Part shown: in pieces, positions 8,616-16,391 of the stretch
Layout of the letters: every line of letters starts with the position of its first letter
Numbering within the stretch: the first letter of the stretch is position 1
NCBI GenBank assembly: GCA_963795665.1
Contig: CAWCIP010000002.1
Location: forward strand, 1 to 64,000
DNA length: 64,000 nt
DNA from: DASUPK01 sp963795665
GTDB lineage: Bacteria; Actinomycetota; Thermoleophilia; Solirubrobacterales; 70-9
Direction of reading: 5' to 3'
Program-made: the position numbers and the translations under genes
The notes under the pieces: model-generated
Databases searched by the model: none
Told to the model about the DNA's origin: nothing
What the model saw: only the letters and a program-made list of their open reading frames with translations

Positions 8616-9175
8616 CCACGCAGACGATCGACACGGCCCGCGAGGGGACCCTCTGGCGCGAGGCGCCGCCCTACTTCGACGACCTGGAGATCGGGGACTC
8701 GATGGAGTCCTCGGGCCGGACCGTCACCGAGTACGACGTCGTCTCGTTCGCGGCCCTGACAGGTGACTGGCACCCCCAGCACGCCGACGCCGCGTGGGCG
8801 GCGGAGAGCGCCTTCGGCCGGCGGATCGCCCACGGGATGCTGGTCTTCTCCTACGCCCTGGGCCTGCTGCCGATCGATCCCCGCGTCGTGCTCGCCCTGC
8901 GCTCCATCGACGGCGCCGTGCTGAAGCGACCGGTCGGGCTCGGCGACACGATCCGGGTTCGCGCCCGGCTCGCGGACAAGCGCGAGCTCGGGGCCGAGAC
9001 CGGCTTGGTCACCCTCGCCGTCCGGATCGTCAATCAATCCGACGAGCTGGTGGCCCGCATGGAGATCGTGGTGCTCTGGCGGCGGGAGCCGGAGCCGGCT
9101 TCCGAGGCGCCCGCGCCGGGCTCCGGTGCCGCCGACGATCTCTCCCCGATCCAGGACGGCAGGCTGCTCGCCTGA
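8612..9175 (+). CDS. MaoC-type (R)-hydratase, likely the operon's 3-hydroxyacyl dehydratase
   Basis: This is a hot-dog fold MaoC-family protein of 187 aa. The hydratase motif reads ALTGDWHPQHAD, with the catalytic Asp and His retained and His in place of the commoner Asn, followed by FGRRIAHGML. In the fatty-acid operon it occupies the place where fabZ or fabA would be expected, and neither occurs here. I infer that it dehydrates 3-hydroxyacyl-ACP, as the MaoC-type HadAB proteins do in mycobacteria. ATG 8612 overlaps the preceding stop (ATGA) and has AGGAGG 5 nt upstream. The last 30 residues are Pro/Ala-rich and not part of the fold. Confidence 0.88.
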   Translation: MTTQTIDTAREGTLWREAPPYFDDLEIGDSMESSGRTVTEYDVVSFAALTGDWHPQHADAAWAAESAFGRRIAHGMLVFSYALGLLPIDPRVVLALRSIDGAVLKRPVGLGDTIRVRARLADKRELGAETGLVTLAVRIVNQSDELVARMEIVVLWRREPEPASEAPAPGSGAADDLSPIQDGRLLA

Positions 9176-10023
9176 TGCTCTCCGGAAAGAGACTGCTGAT
9201 CACCGGGGTGCTGACCCGGAAGAGCATCGCCTTCGCGGCCGCTCGCGAGGCGCAGCTCGCCGGGGCCGAGGTCGTGCTCACCGGCTTCGGTCGCACCCGG
9301 CGGATGACCGAGCGCGCGGCCGCCCGGCTCCCCGAGCCGCCCGACGTGCTCGAGCTCGACATCAACTCCGAGGAGGACCTCGCCTCGCTCGCCGAGGAGC
9401 TCGACGGTCGCTGGGGCGGGCTCGATGGCGCCCTGCACGCGATCGCCTTCGCGCCGGCCGACGCGATCGGCGGGCGCTTCATGGAGACCCCGCCGGAGAG
9501 CGCACTCGAGGCCTTCCGGACCAGCGCCTACTCCTACCAGGCGCTGGCGCGACACCTCGCGCCGCTGATGGCTGACGACGGCAGCGTCGTCGGCCTGGAC
9601 TTCGACGCCTCGGTGGCGTGGCCGTCCTATGACTGGATGGGGGTCTCGAAGGCGGCGCTGGAGGCGGTCAACCGCTACCTGGCGCGGGACCTGGGCCCAA
9701 GAGGCATTCGCGCCAACCTGATCTCAGCCGGTCCGATCGCCTCGCCGGCGGCGGGCGGGATCGACGGCTTCGACCAGCTGGCTTCGAGCTGGCCGGCGGC
9801 GGCGCCTCTGGGCTGGGACACCGACGACCCGACTCCGGTCGCCCGCGCCGTCTGCTTCCTGCTCTCGGACTGGTCCGAGGCGATCAGCGGCGAGGTGATT
9901 CACGTGGACGGAGGGGCCCACGCCGTCGGCGCGGTCACCGAGCAACGAACGGGCTCGAACGGCGCGGTGGAGTCGAGGGAGCTCGTGAGCGGCGAGCGAT
10001 CCCCTCACCGCCTGGGGGCTTAG
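9175..10023 (+). CDS. fabI: Enoyl-ACP reductase (FabI/InhA type)
   Basis: FabI is an NADH-dependent enoyl-ACP reductase that finishes each elongation cycle. The N-terminus KRLLITGVLTRKSIAFAAA is the divergent nucleotide site typical of FabI/InhA. Tyr152 and Lys159 in YDWMGVSK match InhA spacing (Tyr-x6-Lys), followed by ALEAVNRYLARDLG. HVDGGAHAVG marks the usual C-terminus, and about 30 further residues form an extension of unknown role. ATG 9175 overlaps the maoC stop (TGATG). This is the last gene of the operon. The next 65 nt hold SnoaL-type element copy B. Confidence 0.93.
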   Translation: MLSGKRLLITGVLTRKSIAFAAAREAQLAGAEVVLTGFGRTRRMTERAAARLPEPPDVLELDINSEEDLASLAEELDGRWGGLDGALHAIAFAPADAIGGRFMETPPESALEAFRTSAYSYQALARHLAPLMADDGSVVGLDFDASVAWPSYDWMGVSKAALEAVNRYLARDLGPRGIRANLISAGPIASPAAGGIDGFDQLASSWPAAAPLGWDTDDPTPVARAVCFLLSDWSEAISGEVIHVDGGAHAVGAVTEQRTGSNGAVESRELVSGERSPHRLGA

Positions 10024-10026
10024 TTC

Positions 10027-10091
10027 AGAAAGCGCCGCTTTCCATCGAAAGCAGCACCTTCGGTCCGTCGCGAGATACTGCCTGCGCGATG
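10027..10091 (+). promoter_or_regulatory. SnoaL-type upstream element, copy B
   Basis: GAAAGC-GCC-GCTTTC-CATC-GAAAGC (about 10028-10052) makes overlapping perfect inverted repeats. GCGAGATACT follows, with GATACT at 10074-10079, and 9 nt later comes the ATG at 10089. The block and box match copies A and C. The spacing between palindrome and box is 6 nt longer than in copy A. That argues that the palindrome is an operator or processing site rather than a -35 box. Confidence 0.55.
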
Positions 10092-10478
10092 TCACAAGAG
10101 AACGTGGAGATTCTGCGCAAACTCCAGGACGCTTGGAATCGCGGCGAGCGCGACCTAGCCGGTGCATATCACCCAGACGTCGAGTTCCTGCCGCAGCGGG
10201 CGGCCACGGAGGGTGGGTACTACGGGCTTTCCGGCATCAATGCCTTCATCGCCGATACCTCCGAGGTCTTCGACAAGTTCGAGATGAACTTCGAGTTCAC
10301 CGATCTTGGCGAGCGGGTGCTCGCCTTCGGCACCATCCATGTGCGAGCGAAAGGCAGCGGCGTGGAGACGGACATCCAAACAGGCGGCCTCTTCGAGTTC
10401 CGGGATGGAAGGATCGTGCGCTGGGAGGACTTCGGGTCGAAAAGCAAGGCCATGGAAGCAGCCGGGCTGTCGGGATAG
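10089..10478 (+). CDS. SnoaL-like NTF2-fold protein
   Basis: This is a 129-aa protein of the SnoaL-like/NTF2 superfamily, beginning MSQENVEILRKLQDAWNRGE. NTF2-fold members are small alpha+beta cones that act as hydratases, isomerases or binding proteins. No specific reaction can be assigned. The C-terminal pattern FRDGRIVRWEDF is typical of the family. The start is fixed by the conserved upstream element, with ATG 9 nt after the -10-like box and no Shine-Dalgarno, so the mRNA is probably leaderless. A paralog follows directly at 10555. The stop codon lies inside a 13-bp inverted repeat. Confidence 0.85.
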   Translation: MSQENVEILRKLQDAWNRGERDLAGAYHPDVEFLPQRAATEGGYYGLSGINAFIADTSEVFDKFEMNFEFTDLGERVLAFGTIHVRAKGSGVETDIQTGGLFEFRDGRIVRWEDFGSKSKAMEAAGLSG

Positions 10479-10503
10479 CTGCTTTGGACGAAAGCAGCTA
10501 TCC
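10473..10503. repeat. 13-bp perfect inverted repeat with 5-nt loop
   Basis: GGATAGCTGCTTT (10473-10485), loop GGACG, AAAGCAGCTATCC (10491-10503). The left arm contains the stop codon of the first SnoaL-like gene. No T-run follows. It could terminate that gene or serve as the operator of the second one. The core GCTTT/AAAGC is the same as in the other element copies. Confidence 0.7.
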
Positions 10504-10557
10504 GCTATGCACGGGAAGCAGCTCCTTTTGATGGCGCGAGATACTCCGTATGCGATG
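10502..10557 (+). promoter_or_regulatory. SnoaL-type upstream element, copy C
   Basis: A CCGCT, nine bases, GAAGCAGC block at about 10502-10522 is followed by GCGAGATACT (GATACT 10540-10545). After 9 nt comes ATG 10555. The box and the 9-nt gap are identical in copies A, B and C. It is immediately preceded by the 13-bp inverted repeat. Confidence 0.55.
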
Positions 10558-10935
10558 TCGCAGGAAAACGTCGAGGTCTTCAAACGGGGCGTCCTGGCCT
10601 GGAACCGCGATGACTTCGACGCGTGGATCGAGCAGTACGACCCCGAGGTCGAATGGTTCGCGCTCATGGAGGTCTATCGCGGGCGTGCCGGAGTCCGGCA
10701 GGCCTGGGAGAGCTTCAAGGGCGACATGCAAATCACCGTTCGGTTCGGCGACATCCGTGACCTCGGGGAATCCGTGCTCGCCCTGGGGGAGATGAAGAGC
10801 ACGGGACACACAACCGGGTTGAACTTCACGGGTGAGCTCGCCCAGCTGGTGACATATCGCGACGGCAGGACCATCAGGGTCCGCGATTTCGCCAGTCATG
10901 CTGAGGGTCTCGAAGCCGCCGGCCTGCTGAATTAG
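10555..10935 (+). CDS. SnoaL-like NTF2-fold protein
   Basis: This is a 126-aa paralog of the preceding gene. It starts MSQENVEVFKRGVLAWNRDD and contains the EVEWFALMEVYRGRAGVRQAW core and a C-terminal YRDGRTIRVRDF strand pair. The catalytic role is unknown. The open frame extends upstream, but the ATG 9 nt behind the conserved GATACT box is the natural start. The N-terminal nine residues and the promoter are more alike between the two genes than the remaining protein, which suggests repeated duplication with selection on the 5' end. Confidence 0.85.
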   Translation: MSQENVEVFKRGVLAWNRDDFDAWIEQYDPEVEWFALMEVYRGRAGVRQAWESFKGDMQITVRFGDIRDLGESVLALGEMKSTGHTTGLNFTGELAQLVTYRDGRTIRVRDFASHAEGLEAAGLLN

Positions 10936-10980
10936 TCGCTTCGGACGAGAACGCGGCGCTTTCGAATCACACACGCGGCA
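10936..10980. repeat. Degenerate element copy D
   Basis: After the second SnoaL-like gene, CGCTTCGGACGAGAACG and GGCGCTTTCGAATC resemble the palindrome blocks of copies B and C (GCTTTGGACGAAAGC and GCGCCGCTTTC). No GATACT box or gene start follows. I read it as a decayed copy or as the 3' flank that travels with these genes. Confidence 0.35.
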
Positions 10981-10991
10981 AGGGATCGGAC

Positions 10992-11759
10992 TTAGCGCCC
11001 TCGCCAGTTCGGTGCTCGCTTTTCACTGAACGCCGTGGCGCCCTCGATGGCGTCCTCGGAGGTGAACACCGGGGCGACGATCTCGCCCTGCTTGGCCCAG
11101 AAGGTCTCGTCGTCCCAGGATCCCTGCTGGTTGAGGATCGACTTCGAGGCCGCGGTGGCGAGCGGCGCGTTCGCGGCGACCTCCGCGGCCAGCTCCAGCG
11201 CAACGTCGAGCGCCTTGCCGGGATCCGCGAGGCGGTTGACGAGCCCGAGCTCCGCGCCGCGCTCGGCCGTGATCGTCTCGCCGGTCAGCGCCAGCTCCAT
11301 CGCGATCGCCGCCGGGAGGCGGCGGGGGAGCTGGCGGAGGGCGCCGCCCGCCGCCACCAGGCCACGCTTCGCCTCGGGGATTCCCAGCTTCGCGCCCTTC
11401 GCCGCCACGATCAGGTCGCAGGCGAGCGCGATCTCGAGGCCGCCCGCCACCGCGAATCCCTCGATCGCCGCGATCAGCGGTTTCTCCGCCGGCTTCTGGA
11501 CGATCCCGGCGAAGCCGCGGTCGCGCGCCCAGGGCCGCTCGCCGGTGGCGAACGCCTTCAGGTCCATGCCCGAGCTGAAGCCCTTGCCCTCGCCGGCGAT
11601 CACCCCGACGCTGAGCCCGTCCTCGCCGTCCAGCTCGTCGAGGGCGGCGGCCATCGCCTCCGCCATCGCGAGGTTGACCGCGTTCCGGGCGTCGGGGCGG
11701 TTCAGGGTGATCAGCAGGACGCGGTCTCGGCGCTCGGTCAAAAGCGGCTGCTCGTTCAT
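10992..11759 (-). CDS. Enoyl-CoA hydratase/isomerase family protein
   Basis: This is a crotonase-fold protein of 255 aa. The first oxyanion segment is GKGFSSGMDLKAF, and the second is IAAIEGFAVAGGLEIALACD. The second acidic position of true hydratases lies in GIPEAKRGLVAAGGA, where Glu-Ala-Lys-Arg-Gly-Leu is found in many hydratases. It probably acts in fatty-acyl-CoA beta-oxidation or a related CoA pathway; the substrate is not identifiable. ATG 11759 lies 8 nt behind a TAAGGT box on the minus strand (11773-11768), so the transcript is likely leaderless. That box overlaps the tRNA promoter on the other strand. Confidence 0.9.
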   Translation of the reverse strand: MNEQPLLTERRDRVLLITLNRPDARNAVNLAMAEAMAAALDELDGEDGLSVGVIAGEGKGFSSGMDLKAFATGERPWARDRGFAGIVQKPAEKPLIAAIEGFAVAGGLEIALACDLIVAAKGAKLGIPEAKRGLVAAGGALRQLPRRLPAAIAMELALTGETITAERGAELGLVNRLADPGKALDVALELAAEVAANAPLATAASKSILNQQGSWDDETFWAKQGEIVAPVFTSEDAIEGATAFSEKRAPNWRGR

Positions 11760-11767
11760 GGGGCGGG

Positions 11768-11777
11768 ACCTTACAAT
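11768..11777. promoter_or_regulatory. Overlapping divergent -10 boxes
   Basis: On the plus strand TACAAT (11772-11777) lies 17 nt before the mature tRNA-Thr. On the minus strand TAAGGT (11773-11768) lies 8 nt before the ATG of the enoyl-CoA hydratase. The two boxes share two bases, so polymerase can occupy only one direction at a time. No convincing -35 hexamer is seen for either. Confidence 0.45.
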
Positions 11778-11794
11778 CGCCGGTCAGCAGGAGC

Positions 11795-11867
11795 GCCCAG
11801 GTAGCTCAGTTGGTAGAGCACATCTCTCGTAAAGATGAGGTCGCCGGTTCGAGCCCGGCCCTGGGCT
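11795..11867 (+). tRNA. tRNA-Thr (anticodon CGT)
   Basis: A complete 73-nt cloverleaf. The acceptor stem is GCCCAGG/CCTGGGC with discriminator T. The D-arm is GCTC/GAGC around AGTTGGTA. The anticodon stem is CATCT/AGATG with loop CTCGTAA, giving anticodon CGT, which reads ACG (Thr). The variable loop has five bases, and the T-arm is GCCGG/CCGGC with TTCGAGC. The 3' CCA is not encoded. Confidence 0.96.
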
Positions 11868-11925
11868 TCTACGCAGGCGCCGGCATTTAGGCACCGCAGG
11901 TAGGGTCCGGGTTGAGAGAGGTGTT

Positions 11926-14385
11926 GTGAGAGGGAACTCGAAGCTGGCGGTGGCGTCCGTCTCGCTCTTGGTGATCGGGGCAGCCGTCCTCGCGCTGCCC
12001 GCGGCGGCGGGCGCAGGGAACGCGAAGCATCGCGGCGCCAAGAGGGTCAAGGCCCTGGGCACCACCCAGAACACGCTGTTGCGGCGCGGCCTGCGAGTCC
12101 GGCTCCCGAAGAAGCACCCGAAGCGAATGAAGGTCAAAGCCACCTCCACGACCTTTGACGATCCCACGCCGTCGCCGCTCACCAAGGTCGGGCGCGCTCG
12201 CGGGAGGCACAAGCGGATCGTGAAGCTGAAGCTGACCGCGGCGGGCAAGGCCGCGGTGCAGAGCTGCGAGGCCCGGGAGATCCAGGTCCGGGCCGGCAAG
12301 CGCCGGGCCACGGCCGCCCTGAAGCGGGACACCCCCGCGTGCAGCCCCAAGCCGATCGACCTGAGCCGCGCAGCGGATTGCGACTTCATCGGCCAGCAGC
12401 AGGGCTCGCTCTGCCTGCTCCCCTTCCCCGACGACTACAACACGGCGAGCGACCCGTCCACGGCAACTGGCCGGCGCATCGACCTGCACTCGGCGGGGAT
12501 GCCGAAGAACGCGGGCGGGACCCCGATCGATCCGTCCCCGTACGCCCACAACGACGGCTTCAGCCCGGGCGTCGGGATCGTGCTCAAGGTGCCCGGCCTC
12601 GACAGCGCCGCCGCGCTGCGGCAGACCGGCGCGGTGCCGATCAACCACATCGGCCGCTATGCCGATCCCGATGCGCCCGTCGTCGTGATCGACGCCACCA
12701 CCGGGCAGCGCTGGCCGATCTGGACGGAGATCGACTCCAACGCCGGCAGCGCGGCCAAGACGGCCCTCGAGATCCACCCGGCCGTCAACTTCGCCTCCGG
12801 CCACCGCTACATCGTCGCGCTGCGCAACCTGAAGGACGCCGCGGGCCAGACCATTCAGGCTCCGGAGGGCTTCCGCTACTACCGCGACCAGCTGGCCTCT
12901 TCCGAGGGGCCGATCAACGCTCAGAGGGCCCGCTTCGAGTCCGTCTTCAATCCGCTTCGCTCGGCCGGGATCCGGCGCTCCAACCTCTATCTCGCCTGGG
13001 ACTTCACGGTCGCCACCGACGAGAACATCGCCGCGCGCGAGCTCCACGTCCGGGATGACGCCCTGGCCTCCCTCGGGGACGCGAGCCCGGGGAACGGCGT
13101 CATGAATGGCACCGCACCCGGCTTCACCGTCGACACGATCGACAACTTCACACCGGTGCAGGACCCCGAGATCGCCCGGCGGGTCCGCGGCACCTTCACC
13201 GTCCCCTGCTACCTGCAGCCGAACTGCGGGCCCGGCGGCAGCTTCCACCTCGGCGCGAACGGTCTCCCGGCCCGCAACTCGGGCAACGACTGGACGGCCA
13301 ACTTCGACTGCATCATCCCGCGCACGGCGATCGATGGCACCCCGACGCCGGGCCGCCCGGCGATCTACGGCCACGGCCTGTTCGGCAGCGCGTCGGAGGT
13401 CTTCAACGCCGACATCCAGCAGGAGCTGGCGAACACCTACGGGTTCGTCCTCTGCGCGACCGACGAGATCGGGATGGCCAACGGAGATCTCGGCAACACC
13501 GCCGGCATACTCGCCAACCTCTCCAGGTTCCCGCAGCTCGCCGACCGCCTGCAGCAGGGGCTGCTGGACGAGATCTTCCTCGGCCGCCTGATGGCGATGT
13601 CGAGCGGGTTCGCCTCAGACGGGGCCTTCCACGTCGACGGGACCACCGGGAGCGCATCGGTGATCGACCCGACCGAGCTCTACTACCAGGGCTCGAGCCA
13701 GGGCGGGATCATGGGCGGCGCGCTGACCGCGGTCGACGCCGACTTCACCCGCGCGGTGCTGAACGTGCCGGCGATGAACTACTCGGTGCTGCTGCCGCGC
13801 TCGGTCGACTACGACGAGTTCGCCGTGATTCTCAATGCCGCGTACAGGGACCCGCTCTCACGGCCGCTGATCTTCTCCCTGATCCAGATGCTCTGGGACC
13901 GGGGCGAGCCCGACGGATATGCCCACCGGATGACCAGCGACCCCCTGCCCGGGAACCCCGCGCACAAGGTCCTGATGAACATCGCCCTCGGTGACCATCA
14001 GGTGACCAACTTCCAGGCCGACGTCGAGGCGCGCACCATCGGGGCGTCGACCCACACGCCGATCCTGGATCCGGGACGCTGGCCCGACCACGACATCCTC
14101 TGGAACGTCCCTGCGATCGGCAGCTATCCGTTCGGCGGGTCGGCCGCGATCTACGGTGACATCGGCCCGGTCCGCCCGAACCCGAGCCCGCCGCCGGACG
14201 AGATCGGGGTCCCGCCGCCGCCCTTCACCAACACCCCGAACCGCCTCGGCGAGGACCCCCACGGCGCCCCGCGCGGCGCTCCGCTGGCGCTGCAGATGAT
14301 CTCCGCCTTCCTCCGGCCCAACGGCGTGGTGATCAACGCCTGCGGCGCGAGCCCGTGCTACTCGGGCGGCTACACCGGTCCCTAG
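11926..14385 (+). CDS. Large secreted alpha/beta-hydrolase-like protein
   Basis: An 819-aa exported protein. An N-terminal signal peptide (hydrophobic run VASVSLLVIGAAVLALPAAA, then AGAG) is followed by a basic stretch rich in Lys/Arg. The C-terminal half looks like an alpha/beta-hydrolase: GHGLFGS may form the oxyanion region, YYQGSSQGGIMGG is a GxSxG nucleophile elbow, and ALGDHQV could provide the His. Paired Cys (CYLQPNC, CGASPC) fit an extracytoplasmic location. A lipase/esterase role is inferred; the substrate is unknown. GTG 11926 is chosen because a GAGAGAGG ribosome site precedes it and the signal peptide follows directly. It ends 9 nt before a convergent protease gene. Confidence 0.75.
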   Translation: MRGNSKLAVASVSLLVIGAAVLALPAAAGAGNAKHRGAKRVKALGTTQNTLLRRGLRVRLPKKHPKRMKVKATSTTFDDPTPSPLTKVGRARGRHKRIVKLKLTAAGKAAVQSCEAREIQVRAGKRRATAALKRDTPACSPKPIDLSRAADCDFIGQQQGSLCLLPFPDDYNTASDPSTATGRRIDLHSAGMPKNAGGTPIDPSPYAHNDGFSPGVGIVLKVPGLDSAAALRQTGAVPINHIGRYADPDAPVVVIDATTGQRWPIWTEIDSNAGSAAKTALEIHPAVNFASGHRYIVALRNLKDAAGQTIQAPEGFRYYRDQLASSEGPINAQRARFESVFNPLRSAGIRRSNLYLAWDFTVATDENIAARELHVRDDALASLGDASPGNGVMNGTAPGFTVDTIDNFTPVQDPEIARRVRGTFTVPCYLQPNCGPGGSFHLGANGLPARNSGNDWTANFDCIIPRTAIDGTPTPGRPAIYGHGLFGSASEVFNADIQQELANTYGFVLCATDEIGMANGDLGNTAGILANLSRFPQLADRLQQGLLDEIFLGRLMAMSSGFASDGAFHVDGTTGSASVIDPTELYYQGSSQGGIMGGALTAVDADFTRAVLNVPAMNYSVLLPRSVDYDEFAVILNAAYRDPLSRPLIFSLIQMLWDRGEPDGYAHRMTSDPLPGNPAHKVLMNIALGDHQVTNFQADVEARTIGASTHTPILDPGRWPDHDILWNVPAIGSYPFGGSAAIYGDIGPVRPNPSPPPDEIGVPPPPFTNTPNRLGEDPHGAPRGAPLALQMISAFLRPNGVVINACGASPCYSGGYTGP

Positions 14386-14394
14386 GCCCCCGGG

Positions 14395-15234
14395 TCAGGG
14401 CGATCCGATCGCCTGCCTGATGAACCCCAGTCTGTTGGCGACCCGGGCATAGATGCTGGGGCCGCCCAGGCCGCAGGGGAAGGCGCCCGCGCTGACCGCC
14501 CCGATCAGGCGCGGGCCGCCGGGTGTGTTGGCGACGAGCGGCCCACCGCTGTCCCCCTCGCAGGAGGTCGAGTGGAAGGGAAGGCGGCTGTGAATCCGGC
14601 GGATCCGCTTGCCCAGCGCGCAGATCATCGAGGCCTCCTGGAATCCCCTCGACTTCCCGTACGCCGTGTCGCACGCGCGCGCCGGGTAGACGCGCTCCTT
14701 GGTCGTCTTCAAGCGCCGGGCGACATTGGATCCCCAGGCGCTTCGCGTGCCCCAGCCACCGGAGCGGACGATCCGGCCCGGACGGGTGGCGGCCTTCGAC
14801 TCGGCGAGCGTGGGAAGCGCGATGGGCTGCGCCGCCGGCGCGATCGCCAGCGTCAGCACCGCGAAGTCGTGTGAGTCCTTGCGGCCGTTGTAGGCCGGGT
14901 CGATGGCGACGGCCGTCACCTTGATCCGCGGCCGGCGCCTGTGCGCCGAGATCCAGGGGCTTCCGGCCAGGACGGAGAGCTGCTTGCGCTTGCCGCCCTT
15001 GACGCAGTGGGCGGCGGTCAGCACCTTGGTCGGGGCGACCAGAGAGCCGCTGCAGATCAGGCGGCGCTTCTGGGTCAGGGCGACCGCGAACTGCCAGCCC
15101 GCGGCGTTCGCCTTTCCGCCGCCCACGATCCGCGGCGAGGATCCCGCGGCGATGCCGCTGCCGGGAGCAACCGACAGGAGCACAGCGCAGAGGAGCAGGG
15201 CGGCGCCTCCCAGGCGCCGGTGCCGCCGGCTCAC
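14395..15234 (-). CDS. Secreted trypsin-like serine protease (S1)
   Basis: A 279-aa exported S1 peptidase. A signal peptide (AALLLCAVLLSVAPG) precedes RIVGG, the classical zymogen cleavage site. The triad is His in LTAAHC, Asp in DSHDFAVLTL and Ser in CEGDSGGPL. The residue six positions before the catalytic Ser would normally set specificity, but I cannot assign it safely here. Starts at GTG 15234, 6 nt after the stop of the upstream hypothetical gene, so it may belong to one transcript with the two genes above it. The physiological target is unknown. Confidence 0.93.
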   Translation of the reverse strand: MSRRHRRLGGAALLLCAVLLSVAPGSGIAAGSSPRIVGGGKANAAGWQFAVALTQKRRLICSGSLVAPTKVLTAAHCVKGGKRKQLSVLAGSPWISAHRRRPRIKVTAVAIDPAYNGRKDSHDFAVLTLAIAPAAQPIALPTLAESKAATRPGRIVRSGGWGTRSAWGSNVARRLKTTKERVYPARACDTAYGKSRGFQEASMICALGKRIRRIHSRLPFHSTSCEGDSGGPLVANTPGGPRLIGAVSAGAFPCGLGGPSIYARVANRLGFIRQAIGSP

Positions 15235-15240
15235 CGCCGG

Positions 15241-16110
15241 CTAGCCGTCCCGGAGGGCGCGGTAGCGCTCGCGCAGGAAGTCGAGGGCTGCTTGACGGTG
15301 ATCATCGGCGGCGATCAGCTCAGAGTGTGTGAGCTCGGCGCCCTTGAAGCCGATCCCGTTCCAGAGCTCGCCGGAGACCTCGGCCGACCAGGGGCCGACG
15401 TAGAGGTAGGGCTCGACATGATCGTCATCTCCCGGGGAGGCGCCGAAGTTGGCCCGCTGTCCCGCCGATTCGGATCCCAGCTCGATCGCCAGGTCGAAGT
15501 GCTCGGGCCAGAGCTGCACGATCGAGGGATCTCCGTCCCCCTCATCGGCCCGGAGCTGCTCGAGCACCGAGCAGGCGAGCCCGTAGAAGTCCCCGAGCGC
15601 TGTCGCGGACGCGGCGTCGACATCCGGAAGCGGCTCGCGCGTCTCCTCGGTGCCTCGTTGCCGCACGAGCTCTCCGTGCTCGACGCGGACCTGGCAGTCG
15701 GCGCCGTCCTGCTCGAAGAACGGTGTCCCGAAGCCACCGCGTGTGTAGCGCAGCGCGATCTCGTTGGCGGGCTGGCGTGCCGGCGAGACGATGGCCTCGG
15801 CGATCGTGTGGAGCGCTTTTCGCGTCTCCGCGAAGGTGACCGGCAGAGGCTCCAGCCGCTTCCACGCCCCGAGCCAGCGCTCGGCGCACCAGGGCGCGAT
15901 CTCCGGGTTCTGCCGGGCGATCTCGTCCCAGGTGAGGTCGCCGCGGTTGTGGACCGGCGAGACCAGCTTTCGTCCCTCGGGCACCTCCCCGGGATCGACC
16001 GGGTCGTCCGCGTACGGCGGCTCGCTGACGGCGGGAGGCGACGGCTCGAGCACGCGCGCCTCGTAGTCGCCGCCGAGCTTGTCCTCCGCCTCCGCCCTGG
16101 GGTTCGCCAT
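15241..16110 (-). CDS. Hypothetical protein, 289 aa
   Basis: I do not recognise this family. It is a soluble, acidic protein without signal peptide or membrane span. Notable segments are NRGDLTWDEIARQNPEIAPW near the N-terminus and YLYVGPWSAEVSGELWN near the C-terminus, with many Trp residues. ATG 16110 shares its A with the stop codon of the upstream 93-aa gene (TGATG), so the two are translationally coupled and perhaps work together. It is followed closely by the S1 protease gene. Confidence 0.75.
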   Translation of the reverse strand: MANPRAEAEDKLGGDYEARVLEPSPPAVSEPPYADDPVDPGEVPEGRKLVSPVHNRGDLTWDEIARQNPEIAPWCAERWLGAWKRLEPLPVTFAETRKALHTIAEAIVSPARQPANEIALRYTRGGFGTPFFEQDGADCQVRVEHGELVRQRGTEETREPLPDVDAASATALGDFYGLACSVLEQLRADEGDGDPSIVQLWPEHFDLAIELGSESAGQRANFGASPGDDDHVEPYLYVGPWSAEVSGELWNGIGFKGAELTHSELIAADDHRQAALDFLRERYRALRDG

Positions 16111-16391
16111 CAGGCCGCAACCCTAAACCGCTCGACGACGCGGGCCGCGTAGCTGTCCTCCCATCCCTCACCGGCTCCGAACTCCCCCTCCAGGGCGACC
16201 AGCTCGGCCACCAGATGACTGCGCACCGGCGCCCCGCCGAGCAGATCCGGCAGCTCGGAGTGATCGATCAGCCAGTCCGAGTAGAAGGACGCCCAGTCGG
16301 CGTCCTCGCCATCGGTGATCCGGTAGACGATGTGGTGTGTCTCGCCCGCCTCGTGGAGCAGGGCGCTGATCTTCTGCGTTGTGTCGTCCAT
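16110..16391 (-). CDS. Hypothetical protein, 93 aa
   Basis: A small acidic protein of unknown family beginning MDDTTQKISALLHEAGETHH. It is predicted mostly helical, with no export signal and no metal motif. The frame is closed by a stop that overlaps the ATG of the 289-aa gene, indicating coupled translation. It is divergent from the lipoprotein gene at 16454, with about 60 nt between starts. Confidence 0.7.
   Translation of the reverse strand: MDDTTQKISALLHEAGETHHIVYRITDGEDADWASFYSDWLIDHSELPDLLGGAPVRSHLVAELVALEGEFGAGEGWEDSYAARVVERFRVAA

Noticed and set aside
10028..10055. The GAAAGC...GCTTTC block as a -35 promoter hexamer
   Set aside because: Its distance to the GATACT box differs by up to 6 nt between copies, too variable for a sigma-70 -35 element.
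10473..10503. Rho-independent terminator
   Set aside because: The stem is strong, but no T-run follows on either strand.
11887..13374. A 495-codon minus-strand frame inside the secreted hydrolase gene
   Set aside because: Low-complexity Arg/Gly/Val composition and no motif, while the plus strand shows a signal peptide and hydrolase motifs.
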